This document shows, piece after piece, positions 23,241 through 30,055 of a stretch of DNA of 30,055 bases (the stretch's first letter is position 1; the number at the start of each line of letters is the position of its first letter). A model generated the notes under the pieces. That model was not told the origin of the DNA. It saw only the letters and a program-made list of their open reading frames with translations, and made no database searches. Both the position numbers and the translations under genes were made by a program. This DNA comes from Facklamia sp964471435 (GTDB lineage Bacteria; Bacillota; Bacilli; Lactobacillales; Aerococcaceae): the NCBI GenBank assembly GCA_964471435.1, contig CAYYGA010000016.1:1-30055 (forward strand). Direction: 5' to 3'.

Positions 23241-25202
23241 ATGCCAACCACTGAAAAGCCCTCTAACTTATTCATAAAAAGTGTCAAAGCTTTTATTTAC
23301 TTGGGTCTATTGCTTTCAAGTGTTACTTTAATTTTTTCTTTCACCAGTCTGGAAAAGGTGCGGGCCCAGGAAGTTTCTTTTACAATAGATGAACAATATA
23401 TCAATGCCTTCATTGAAGAAGATGGCGATGTCTTGTTTTTTGACTACCAGCTTTATAAGGCTGATTATTTAAATGGAGCAGAGTTTACTTTAGATCATAT
23501 TGACTACAACCTCAGCCAGTTTGAAGTGGGGGTTGCTCAAGAAGCGGGAGGCGCCATTGAGTATTTTGAAGAAAGTTCTTCTCGTCAGCCTCAAACTTAT
23601 TCCACTTGGGATGAAGAAGGCTATACAAGAACCCGTGCTTATTACCCGATGGAAGATGAATCCATTTATTTTGTATTTATTTACCGCTTAGATGAGTTAA
23701 TTACCAATTATAATGATACAGCGGAACTTTTGCGTCAATTTGGGAAAAATGATTTTACTACCGACGTAACTATAAGAATAGAGCTGCCGGGTTTGGTGGA
23801 AGATCCAGATGCTTTCAGGGCCTGGGGATATGGCGCTCCTCAAGGGGAAGTGTCACTTACCCAAGAAAACGGGCAGAGTGTCGTATATTTAGAAGTACCG
23901 AATCGCCAAAGCGATCAATTTGTAGAAGGACATATTCTATTCCCTACATCTTTAACGCCTCTTAATAATAACCAAGTAGATGAAGAAGTAATGGACGATA
24001 TAATCAACAAAGCACAAGCCACCGTAGAAGCAGACGCTCTTGCATTGCAGTCTCAAAGCCGGTGGGTCATCCTTTTAGCATTAGCAGGGATGATAGTTGC
24101 ACCCGTGTTAGGGATTGTTTTGTTACTTTACTACCGTCATTTAGTAGAAAAATTGAATCCTCAACCCCAGCATGTGCCGGAATACGTTTACGGCTTGCCT
24201 GAAGAGATTACACCTGGTATTATGGCAACACGACACTTTAGACGCAGTCCGATTGAAGATGATTTTGCAGCCACTTTGCTCCATTTGGTTCAAAAAGGTT
24301 ATTTTAAACTAGAAGAAGTGATGCCGCAAAAACAAGGCTGGTTTAATAAAGGTCAAGATACTATTCGCTTAACCAAGTTAGCGAGTGAAAGCGATATTAA
24401 AAAATTACTGCCACATGAAAAAAATGTATGGGATTTTTTCACTCTCGATGAAAAAGATTCCATCACCTTAGAAGAATTAGATGATCTTTCAAAAGAATCC
24501 ACCTCTTTTCAAACGGTTCAAAATACCCAGTGGAGCCAGTTTAAATCCAAATTGCAAGTAGCAGGAGAGCGCTATCTAGGCGAAAGTCGGAAAATAAAGG
24601 ACCGCTTTAATGTTCTATGGACATTCGCTTTAGTTATTAGCCTGAGCGGATTAGTGGTCGCTTTTATCTCTTTAGTGATCCCCAACTCTTATGTTTACAT
24701 CCCAATAACCCCCTTAGTGATTGGCTTAGTAATTAGCTTCCTTATTTCTCTGGGGTGTTTGATAGCAACCGGGATTTATAAGAAGAGAAGACCGTTATTA
24801 ACTACTGAACAGCAATATGAACGCGATCTGTGGATTGGTTTTTCAAATATGTTAAAAGATATTGGTAATTTTAAAATGCGTGAAATTGCTTCCCTGCCTT
24901 TATGGGAAGAGTACTTAGTTTATGCTACTTCTCTCGGAGTGGCTGATAAGGTAATAGATGCTCTTGAAGTAGAATTCTCTGTAGATGAAATCCACCAATA
25001 TGGTGGTATGTACTCTACTTTAGATAATCCTTTTATCGTTGCACATATTATCAGCAGTCAAGTGGATCAATCCGTTCGCGCCGCAACTCCTGCCCAGTCC
25101 TCAGATGGTCATAGCGGCTCCAACACAGGTGGTTTTGGAGGTGGCTTTTCCAGCGGGTCAATGGGAGGTTCCGGCGGAGGTACCAGCTCAGGTGGTTTTT
25201 AA
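23241..25202 (+). CDS. DUF2207 domain membrane protein with Gly-rich tail (second of tandem pair)
   Basis: This 653-residue paralogue of the preceding gene has the same plan. A signal peptide (about 12-43, ending VRAQ) is followed by the DUF2207 domain (VTIRIELPGLVEDPDAFRAWGYG), membrane helices near 275-300 and 455-515, and DDFAATLLHLVQKGYFKLEE. The C-terminus is a Gly/Ser-rich tail (GGFGGGFSSGSMGGSGGG), typical of many DUF2207 and TPM-domain proteins and absent from the first copy. Similarity between the copies is clear but low, so the duplication is old or the copies diverged quickly. The gap to the first copy is 23 bases with an AGGAGG site, so they are cotranscribed and may form a heteromer (inference). 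Confidence 0.88.
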   Translation: MPTTEKPSNLFIKSVKAFIYLGLLLSSVTLIFSFTSLEKVRAQEVSFTIDEQYINAFIEEDGDVLFFDYQLYKADYLNGAEFTLDHIDYNLSQFEVGVAQEAGGAIEYFEESSSRQPQTYSTWDEEGYTRTRAYYPMEDESIYFVFIYRLDELITNYNDTAELLRQFGKNDFTTDVTIRIELPGLVEDPDAFRAWGYGAPQGEVSLTQENGQSVVYLEVPNRQSDQFVEGHILFPTSLTPLNNNQVDEEVMDDIINKAQATVEADALALQSQSRWVILLALAGMIVAPVLGIVLLLYYRHLVEKLNPQPQHVPEYVYGLPEEITPGIMATRHFRRSPIEDDFAATLLHLVQKGYFKLEEVMPQKQGWFNKGQDTIRLTKLASESDIKKLLPHEKNVWDFFTLDEKDSITLEELDDLSKESTSFQTVQNTQWSQFKSKLQVAGERYLGESRKIKDRFNVLWTFALVISLSGLVVAFISLVIPNSYVYIPITPLVIGLVISFLISLGCLIATGIYKKRRPLLTTEQQYERDLWIGFSNMLKDIGNFKMREIASLPLWEEYLVYATSLGVADKVIDALEVEFSVDEIHQYGGMYSTLDNPFIVAHIISSQVDQSVRAATPAQSSDGHSGSNTGGFGGGFSSGSMGGSGGGTSSGGF

Positions 25203-25247
25203 TTCATAATTGACAGCAGGTTAAAGTTTTTTTAGAAAGTGGTTGTT

Positions 25248-26141
25248 ATGCGAGAAAAACAAATAGAGAGTAAACAAAATTTATATACGGATTATAAAGT
25301 AGAAATGAACCTGCAGAATCATTCAACAGGACTTTCTACTTCGACAAGTGATTTAAGTTTTTCAGTATTGGCCAGCGGAAGCAGCGGTAACTGTTTTTAT
25401 ATTGAAAGCGGACAGAAACGTTTTATCGTTGATGCCGGTCTTAGCGGGAAGAAAATCGAAGAGCTGTTCAAGCAGATTAATCGCGACATTAAAGAGTTGG
25501 ATGCGATTTTTGTAACCCATGAACATAAAGATCATATACATGGTGTGGGTGTGCTTTCCAGAAGATATAATCTGCCTGTTTATGCCAATCAGGAAACATG
25601 GTTAGCGATGGAAAATATGGTCGGAAAAATTGCCCCAGAAAATAAAAAAATAATCCAACCTGAATCCATGTTATCCCTAGGTGATATTGATGTAGTCAGC
25701 TACAATGTCAGTCATGATGCGATTCATCCGCAATTTTATGCCTTCCAAAAAGGCAAAAAACAATTTGTGATGCTAACGGATACAGGCTATGTGTCGGATC
25801 GTCTGCGAAGTCAATTAAAAAATGCAGATGCTTATTTAATCGAAAGTAATCATGAAGTTGAATTACTGCGCTATGGTCCTTATCCTTGGTCGGTTAAACA
25901 AAGAATTCTTAGTGATAAAGGGCATTTAAGTAATGAAGATGGAGCTCTGGCTGTTCGTGATTTAATTGGGGAGAAAACAAAAAATATTTATTTAGGTCAC
26001 TTAAGCCGCGATAATAATACGAAGCAATTAGCAATGGACACTATGGAAGGTATTTTAAATCAATATGATGTGGATACCCGCAGACACTTACGCCTTCATA
26101 TGACGGACCCAGTGGAAGCGACACCTTTGCGTAGTATCTAA
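25248..26141 (+). CDS. walJ: Metallo-beta-lactamase-fold exonuclease-like protein WalJ (YycJ/VicX)
   Basis: WalJ-type proteins are cytosolic MBL-fold proteins, related to 5'-3' exonucleases, linked to coordination of division, wall metabolism and replication. The core begins LSFSVLASGSSGNCFYIE and has the metal motif FVTHEHKDHIHGVGVLSRR, YNVSHDA, MLTDTGYVSDRL, ESNHEVELL and the C-terminal YLGHLSRDNN. About 40 residues precede the usual family N-terminus (MREKQIESKQNLY..., no signal peptide). ATG 25248 has only a weak ribosome binding site (GAAAGTGG). A start at ATG 25305 would shorten the extension but also lacks a good site. It lies 45 bases after the DUF2207 pair without a terminator, so it is probably transcribed with them rather than with walRKHI. 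Confidence 0.93.
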   Translation: MREKQIESKQNLYTDYKVEMNLQNHSTGLSTSTSDLSFSVLASGSSGNCFYIESGQKRFIVDAGLSGKKIEELFKQINRDIKELDAIFVTHEHKDHIHGVGVLSRRYNLPVYANQETWLAMENMVGKIAPENKKIIQPESMLSLGDIDVVSYNVSHDAIHPQFYAFQKGKKQFVMLTDTGYVSDRLRSQLKNADAYLIESNHEVELLRYGPYPWSVKQRILSDKGHLSNEDGALAVRDLIGEKTKNIYLGHLSRDNNTKQLAMDTMEGILNQYDVDTRRHLRLHMTDPVEATPLRSI

Positions 26142-26148
26142 TAGAATA

Positions 26149-26202
26149 GGCTTTTTTGAAAAATTCTAAGTTAGATGGAATTCTTCAAGAAAGCTGTTTT
26201 TT
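26149..26202 (+). terminator. Terminator after walJ
   Basis: The arms at 26149-26165 and 26179-26195 form a 17-base stem with only wobble pairs and one mismatch. TTTTTT follows. Confidence 0.85.
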
Positions 26203-26258
26203 ATTGACTTTTTTGCTGGAAGAGTTCGTGCATATTTCATACTTTATTTACATTCTGA

Positions 26259-26267
26259 TGTTATACT
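26259..26267 (+). promoter_or_regulatory. Extended -10 promoter of htrA
   Basis: TGT-TATACT is a TGn extended -10 element about 57 bases upstream of the htrA ATG. No CtsR-type operator (GGTCAAA repeats) was seen. Confidence 0.5.
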
Positions 26268-26323
26268 AATTTTGTATCACCCCAATAAAATGAGGACAAT
26301 GCAAAAAAGAAAGGATGAAGTGA

Positions 26324-27604
26324 ATGAGAAATAATGAAAGAATACCTGAACATGAAATGGATGCTTCGCCTAAAAGATGGAAAAGAATTTTAACCGGTAT
26401 CGGCGGGGCTAGTCTGGCCTTGTTTGCGGCAACAACTTTAACAATCACTCCGGAGAACCCGGTTCACTCGCAAGAAAGCAATGCGATTGCTGAGCAGACA
26501 GTGGTAAATGTTGCCCAGACCAATACTTTATTAGAAAATGAACAACAGATTGTTGATATAGTCAACCAAGCCAGTGAGGCTGTAGTGTCAATCGCCAACC
26601 TCCAAGTGATGCCGCAAATGATGGATCCTTTTGGCAGTTACTCTTATAACAATTACTTTATGCCCGATGAGGGTGAAGCCAGCGACCTCGTACCGGTTGG
26701 AGAAGGGTCGGGAGTGGTTTACCGTATCGATGATGATTTAGCTTATATTGTCACTAATCAGCATGTGATTGACGGAGCAGATGGTATTGAAGTACGCTTG
26801 AAAAATGGAGAAGTATTGGAAGCTGAATTAATCGGCAGCGATACCTTAAGTGATTTAGCTGTTTTAACAGTTGATCCTTCCAATGTGAATACAGCCTTAG
26901 AATTTGTCAATTCGGATTTAATTCAAGTGGGTCAAACAGCTTTAGCAATCGGATCTCCTTTAGGCAGTGAGTTTGCAACTTCTGTGACAAGAGGAATTGT
27001 TTCGGGCTTGGATCGTTCTGTACCTGTGGATACTGATGGGGACGGATCAGCGGATTGGGAGATGAGTTTACTTCAAACAGATGCTGCGATTAACCCTGGT
27101 AACTCCGGTGGAGCTTTAATTAATTCATCCGGCCAACTGATTGGAATTAATTCAAGTAAATTATCTGCTACAGGAGTCGAAGGAATGGGATTTGCAATAC
27201 CGGCCAATGATGTCATTGAAATCGTTAATCAACTAGAAGAAATTGGAGAAGTAGTCCGACCTGTTTTAGGAGTGCAATATACTTCATTAGACCGGGTACA
27301 TCCAGAGTACCGTTCAGAAGCACTAGGCTTAGAAGCAGAAGAAACAAATGGTGCCTTTGTGGTTGAAGTTGTTCCTGGAGGATCTGCTGATGAAGCGGGT
27401 GTTCAACCTTATGACTTAATTACTGCCATAGATGGTCAGGAAATTGAAGAAGCGGCCAGTTTACGACAATATCTCTATCAATATCGAGTAGGGGATACGA
27501 TTACTTTATCTATTCGTCGTGGAAAAGAAAATATTGAAATAGACGTTCTACTTGATGCAACCGTTGAAGAAGAAGCTAATTTACGACCGATGGATCAAGA
27601 CTAA
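26324..27604 (+). CDS. htrA: Membrane-anchored serine protease HtrA (DegP family)
   Basis: HtrA degrades misfolded or surplus proteins at the outer face of the membrane. A short cytosolic head is followed by a membrane helix (ILTGIGGASLALFAATTLTI, about 23-43). The trypsin-like domain has the catalytic triad His147 (TNQHVIDGADG), Asp177 (LSDLAVL) and Ser261 (NPGNSGGAL). One PDZ domain (about 325-415) contains VVPGGSADEAGVQPYDLITAIDGQEI. The length of 426 residues is usual. Between helix and protease there is a linker with a Met/Tyr/Asn-rich loop. The ATG follows AAAGGATG. It is monocistronic, flanked by terminators, and sits after walJ as in many Lactobacillales and Bacillales. Confidence 0.96.
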   Translation: MRNNERIPEHEMDASPKRWKRILTGIGGASLALFAATTLTITPENPVHSQESNAIAEQTVVNVAQTNTLLENEQQIVDIVNQASEAVVSIANLQVMPQMMDPFGSYSYNNYFMPDEGEASDLVPVGEGSGVVYRIDDDLAYIVTNQHVIDGADGIEVRLKNGEVLEAELIGSDTLSDLAVLTVDPSNVNTALEFVNSDLIQVGQTALAIGSPLGSEFATSVTRGIVSGLDRSVPVDTDGDGSADWEMSLLQTDAAINPGNSGGALINSSGQLIGINSSKLSATGVEGMGFAIPANDVIEIVNQLEEIGEVVRPVLGVQYTSLDRVHPEYRSEALGLEAEETNGAFVVEVVPGGSADEAGVQPYDLITAIDGQEIEEAASLRQYLYQYRVGDTITLSIRRGKENIEIDVLLDATVEEEANLRPMDQD

Positions 27605-27655
27605 GGATTAAGATTCAATCTATTTTTTTAGCAGGCGAACAGGAATTTGCTTGAG

Positions 27656-27739
27656 TTATCGACAATAAAAAGAGTTATGCACAGGATACGTTCGTATTTT
27701 GTGCATAACTCTTATTTTTATCTTTATTTCTGTGGATAA
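27656..27739. promoter_or_regulatory. Cluster of DnaA-box-like 9-mers
   Basis: TTATCGACA (27656-27664, plus), TTATGCACA (27675-27683, plus), its mirror TGTGCATAA (27700-27708) and TGTGGATAA (27731-27739) lie within 84 bases. TGTGGATAA is a perfect TTATCCACA consensus box on the minus strand. The two middle boxes are arms of the terminator stem and so are not independent. Whether DnaA binds here is unknown. Confidence 0.4.
27670..27713. terminator. Bidirectional terminator between htrA and ktrA
   Basis: AAGAGTTATGCACA (27670-27683) pairs perfectly over 14 bases with 27700-27713. An inner ATAC/GTAT helix extends the hairpin. Flanking T-rich (plus) and A-rich (minus-side T) runs serve both convergent genes. 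Confidence 0.88.
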
Positions 27740-27740
27740 G

Positions 27741-28409
27741 CTATTTGAAAAACTCTAAATAGTCGTACTTTTCGAAAATATGGGAGGCTGCGATAGCTAC
27801 TAAGAGAATCTCATCATTTAAGAGATCCCCGGGCTGTACCGGCGTCATTGTTTCCCCTCTTTCTTCGCGCATACCGACAATATTCAAGTCATATTTACGC
27901 CTTAAATCCAGCTCAATTAAGTTTTTTCCCACCCAGTCTTGGGGAATCTCAAATTCTACGACAGAAGTGTTATCATCCAGACGTAAGACTTCATCAATTT
28001 TATTACGTAAAATTTTTGATGCTAAACGGATGCCTGAATCCCTTTCTGGGCTGATAACTGCATCCACGCCGACTTCGTAGAGTACTTCTTCAAAAGTAGA
28101 GCTTCTTGCTTTAGCAATAATTTGTTTAATGCCTAATTTTTTACACTGCATAATTGCTAATACCGAGCTTTCAAGATTGGTTCCAGTCGCAATTACGACG
28201 ATCTCACAGTTAGCGATTCCCACATCACGCAGCAAATCCACATCCGTAAAGTCCCCAATCGCCGCAAAAGCTACTTCTTCTGAAATAGATTGGACTTTTT
28301 TCTCGTCCGTATCGATGGCAACTACATCGCAACCGTATTTACTGAGCTCCAAAGCGACAGTCCGGCCAAAGTCTCCTAAGCCTAAAACGCCTACTGAATT
28401 AACTTTCAA
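27741..28409 (-). CDS. ktrA: Potassium uptake regulatory subunit (RCK/TrkA type)
   Basis: KtrA is the cytosolic ring-forming subunit that gates the KtrB potassium channel. The 222-residue protein has an RCK_N Rossmann domain: VGVLGLGDFGRTVALELSKYG (GxGxxG), VVAIDTDEKKVQ, IGDFTDVDLLRDVG and VVIATGTNLESSV. An RCK_C domain follows (about 140-222; VVEFEIPQDWVGKNLIEL and MTPVQPGDLLNDEILLVA). RCK_N binds ATP/ADP or NAD(H), and RCK_C binds c-di-AMP in several Firmicutes, which lowers K+ uptake. The same fold in KtrC cannot be excluded. It follows ktrB after 12 bases. No c-di-AMP (ydaO) riboswitch fits in the short leader. Confidence 0.93.
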   Translation of the reverse strand: MKVNSVGVLGLGDFGRTVALELSKYGCDVVAIDTDEKKVQSISEEVAFAAIGDFTDVDLLRDVGIANCEIVVIATGTNLESSVLAIMQCKKLGIKQIIAKARSSTFEEVLYEVGVDAVISPERDSGIRLASKILRNKIDEVLRLDDNTSVVEFEIPQDWVGKNLIELDLRRKYDLNIVGMREERGETMTPVQPGDLLNDEILLVAIAASHIFEKYDYLEFFK

Positions 28410-28421
28410 ACCTTAACCTCC

Positions 28422-29798
28422 TTAACCGAGCAAGATATTTGTTTCGGCATAATATATTTCTTTTGTTTGTTTTTGTAACACTGCTAATAAAATCGTAATT
28501 GGACCGACTCTTCCTGCTAAAGTTAAAATAATAATAATTACACGGCCAAAAATATTTAACTGATGAGTTACATTCATCGAAACTCCTAAAGTCCCCATGG
28601 CACTAAAAGTTTCAAACATCATATCCATGGCACTCACTTGCGGATGAGTGATTAACAACAAACCATAGCCGCCCATGGCCAGAAAGAAAAAGAAGAGGGT
28701 AATCATCACAGCTTGCTTTACTAGCTTATTGGGAATTACCCGGTGATTATAAGTGACTTTCGTATGACCGGCCAGCTCAGATTTAAACAAGAGAGCCAAA
28801 ATCGCAACCGTTGTCACTTTTAAACCGCCGGCTGTTCCACCCGGAGCACCCCCGATAATCGCAAACAACATAAACAATAACTTGGTAAAGGGTTGTGAAT
28901 ATTCATAAGAAAACGTAATGTAGCCTGCCGAACGTGTCGAAGCGGATTTAAAGAAACTGGCCAGTAATTGTTCCGACCAAGGGCGCCCGGCAATGGTAGC
29001 CGGATTCTGGCTTTCGACGGCCCAAATCAAGAGAGTACCCGTAATCAAAAGAATAGCTGTCATTTGTAAGACTAAGCGGGTATGGGTGCTCAACCTATTA
29101 AAGGCCAGACCTAAATGATGCGGCTTTTCTTTTATAAACTTTTTAAAACGGGTAATAATTTCAAACCAAACAGAAAAGCCCAAGCCTCCAATAATTACTA
29201 AAGCTGCTACCGTGAGAGTAATAAGGGGGCTGCTGTTAAAGGTTTGAATGGTCGCCACGCCGATATTATCTACTCCTGAATTATTAAAAGCAGAAACAGC
29301 TAGAAATAAGGAATTAAAGCTTCCCTGTAACCAGCCAAATTCCGGGACAAAGTTAGTCATAATAATTAAAGTTCCCAGTAGTTCCACCGTAAGGGTCAAA
29401 CGGTAAATAGAAAAAAGAAAATCAAATAAGTTGGTGTTAGTATCCCGGTTTAGTGAAGCTTGAATTAAGTATTGATTCTTTAAAGAAAGTTGTTGGTTTA
29501 AGTAAAAAAGACCGGTGTTAATAATCGTAATGACTCCTAAACCGCCAATCTGGATAATCAGTAAGGCAATGGCCTGCCCGAAAATATTATAAGTTTCACC
29601 AATCGGTAAAGCAGCAATGCCTGAAACACAAACCAGGGAAACTGCTGTAATAAAGTGGTCAAAAAAACTGGCGTCGATAGCCGGCTGGTGAAAGAAAGGC
29701 AGGGAGAGAAGCATACCGCCAATGGCTGCTACGACTAGAAAACTGACAGTCAAAACAGTAGCGGTGGGCCACTCACTATAATTTAATAGTTTTTTCAT
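28422..29798 (-). CDS. ktrB: Potassium uptake membrane subunit (TrkH/KtrB type)
   Basis: KtrB is the ion-conducting dimer of the Ktr system, with four linked M1-P-M2 units and one filter segment in each. The 458-residue protein shows these as VCVSGIAAL, AFNNSGVDNIG, STRSAGYIT and GTLGVSMNVT. Hydrophobic helices fill the rest, and GGAPGGTAGGLKVTTVAIL is the flexible gate region. The start ATG at 29798 has GGAG 10 bases upstream. It is transcribed with ktrA as a two-gene unit and divergently from rlmH. Confidence 0.95.
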   Translation of the reverse strand: MKKLLNYSEWPTATVLTVSFLVVAAIGGMLLSLPFFHQPAIDASFFDHFITAVSLVCVSGIAALPIGETYNIFGQAIALLIIQIGGLGVITIINTGLFYLNQQLSLKNQYLIQASLNRDTNTNLFDFLFSIYRLTLTVELLGTLIIMTNFVPEFGWLQGSFNSLFLAVSAFNNSGVDNIGVATIQTFNSSPLITLTVAALVIIGGLGFSVWFEIITRFKKFIKEKPHHLGLAFNRLSTHTRLVLQMTAILLITGTLLIWAVESQNPATIAGRPWSEQLLASFFKSASTRSAGYITFSYEYSQPFTKLLFMLFAIIGGAPGGTAGGLKVTTVAILALLFKSELAGHTKVTYNHRVIPNKLVKQAVMITLFFFFLAMGGYGLLLITHPQVSAMDMMFETFSAMGTLGVSMNVTHQLNIFGRVIIIILTLAGRVGPITILLAVLQKQTKEIYYAETNILLG

Positions 29799-29839
29799 AC
29801 GGCTTCTTCTCCTTTTTTAAAAAATTAAGGTCTTATGCT

Positions 29840-29847
29840 AGTATAGT
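29840..29847. promoter_or_regulatory. Overlapping divergent -10 elements for ktrB and rlmH
   Basis: AGTATA (29840-29845) reads TATACT on the minus strand, toward ktrB. TATAGT (29842-29847) reads toward rlmH. Neither has a good -35. If both are used, the two transcription units compete for the same site. A small hairpin (ATCCTT/AAGGAT, 29860-29879) lies in the rlmH leader. Confidence 0.35.
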
Positions 29848-29903
29848 AACATAAAGTTGATCCTTTTCGTGAGAAGGATTGGAAATTGGAAGGTCGTGTG
29901 AGG

Positions 29904-30055
29904 ATGTTAAAGATAGATATTGTTTGTGTGGGGAAGTTGAAGGAGAAGTACTTAAAGCAGGGGATTCAGGAGTATTTGAAGCGTTTGAAGGCATATGCCA
30001 ATGTGACGGTTCATGAGGTGGCGGATGAGGCGACCAAGGAGGATATGTCCGATGT
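29904..30055 (+). CDS. rlmH: 23S rRNA (pseudouridine1915-N3)-methyltransferase (partial, runs off right edge)
   Basis: RlmH is a small SPOUT methyltransferase that modifies pseudouridine 1915 in helix 69 of 23S rRNA on the whole ribosome. The visible 50 residues (DIVCVGKLKEKYLKQGIQEYLKRL, VHEVADE, and the start of MSD) match the N-terminus of the family closely. ATG 29904 has GGAAGG about 10 bases upstream; GTG 29898 is an alternative. Codon use is unlike the neighbours: all eight lysines are AAG, all five clear glutamates are GAG and both glutamines are CAG, while the rest of the window prefers AAA, GAA and CAA. The 3' end, which in staphylococci is the SCC attachment site, is outside the window. 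Confidence 0.93.
   Translation, partial: MLKIDIVCVGKLKEKYLKQGIQEYLKRLKAYANVTVHEVADEATKEDMSD

Noticed and set aside
27848..28416. Plus-strand frames opposite ktrA
   Set aside because: The minus-strand product is a clear RCK protein with full motifs; the plus-strand frames are antisense artefacts.
29799..29870. c-di-AMP (ydaO-type) riboswitch before ktrB
   Set aside because: The likely leader is only about 35 bases, far too short for this riboswitch class.
1..30055. CRISPR arrays, insertion sequences, phage genes, tRNA or rRNA genes
   Set aside because: None was seen on either strand: no regularly spaced repeats, transposase or integrase motifs, or cloverleaf-like sequences.

Overview
The window is an AT-rich stretch of chromosome from a low-GC Gram-positive bacterium, most likely of the order Lactobacillales. 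The evidence is the gene content and order (ddl-murF-cshA-acpS-alr; walR-walK-walH-walI...walJ-htrA...rlmH), the strong AGGAGG-type ribosome binding sites and the A/T-ending codons. A family within the order, perhaps Aerococcaceae or Carnobacteriaceae, is only a guess. The walJ-htrA-rlmH neighbourhood lies near the replication origin in many relatives. No phage, insertion sequence, CRISPR array, tRNA or rRNA was seen.

Layout. At 1-1000 (minus) there is a two-gene unit: a secreted protein with a long acidic linker, followed by a TTG-started ArsR/CadC-type metal sensor cut by the left edge. At 1157-1864 is nagB. At 2012-2872 (minus) is a two-domain VOC dioxygenase-like protein, and at 3065-3625 a LemA protein. 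Positions 3782-11033 hold a wall-precursor and housekeeping series: an unknown gene, ddl, murF, then cshA, acpS, alr and a metallo-beta-lactamase-fold hydrolase. A bidirectional terminator separates these from a minus-strand CBS-domain protein (11100-11732, probably c-di-AMP-binding). Next come a CNNM/CorC-type transporter, a TrmR-like tRNA methyltransferase and an L,D-transpeptidase of the Ldtfm type (14289-15677).

Positions 15932-27604 contain the WalRK essential two-component system with its membrane regulators WalH and WalI. A terminator and two tandem DUF2207 membrane-protein genes follow, then walJ and htrA. At 27741-29798 (minus) are ktrA-ktrB, a potassium uptake pair, and at 29904 rlmH begins and runs off the right edge.

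How the genes fit together. Much of the window concerns the cell envelope: precursor synthesis (alr, ddl, murF, nagB), crosslinking (ldt), envelope signalling (walRKHI), envelope proteolysis (htrA) and turgor or ion control (ktrAB, CbpA-like, CorC-like). The most useful non-coding observations are a perfect WalR-type box (TGTTAA-N5-TGTTAA) upstream of ldt, a near-WalR box overlapping the walR ribosome binding site, and a cluster of DnaA-box-like 9-mers between htrA and ktrA. Others are the DUF2207 pair inserted between walI and walJ, and an abrupt change of codon use at rlmH. I did not find a clearly new multi-gene system. The best candidates for undescribed biology are the ArsR plus acidic secreted protein unit and the DUF2207 pair.
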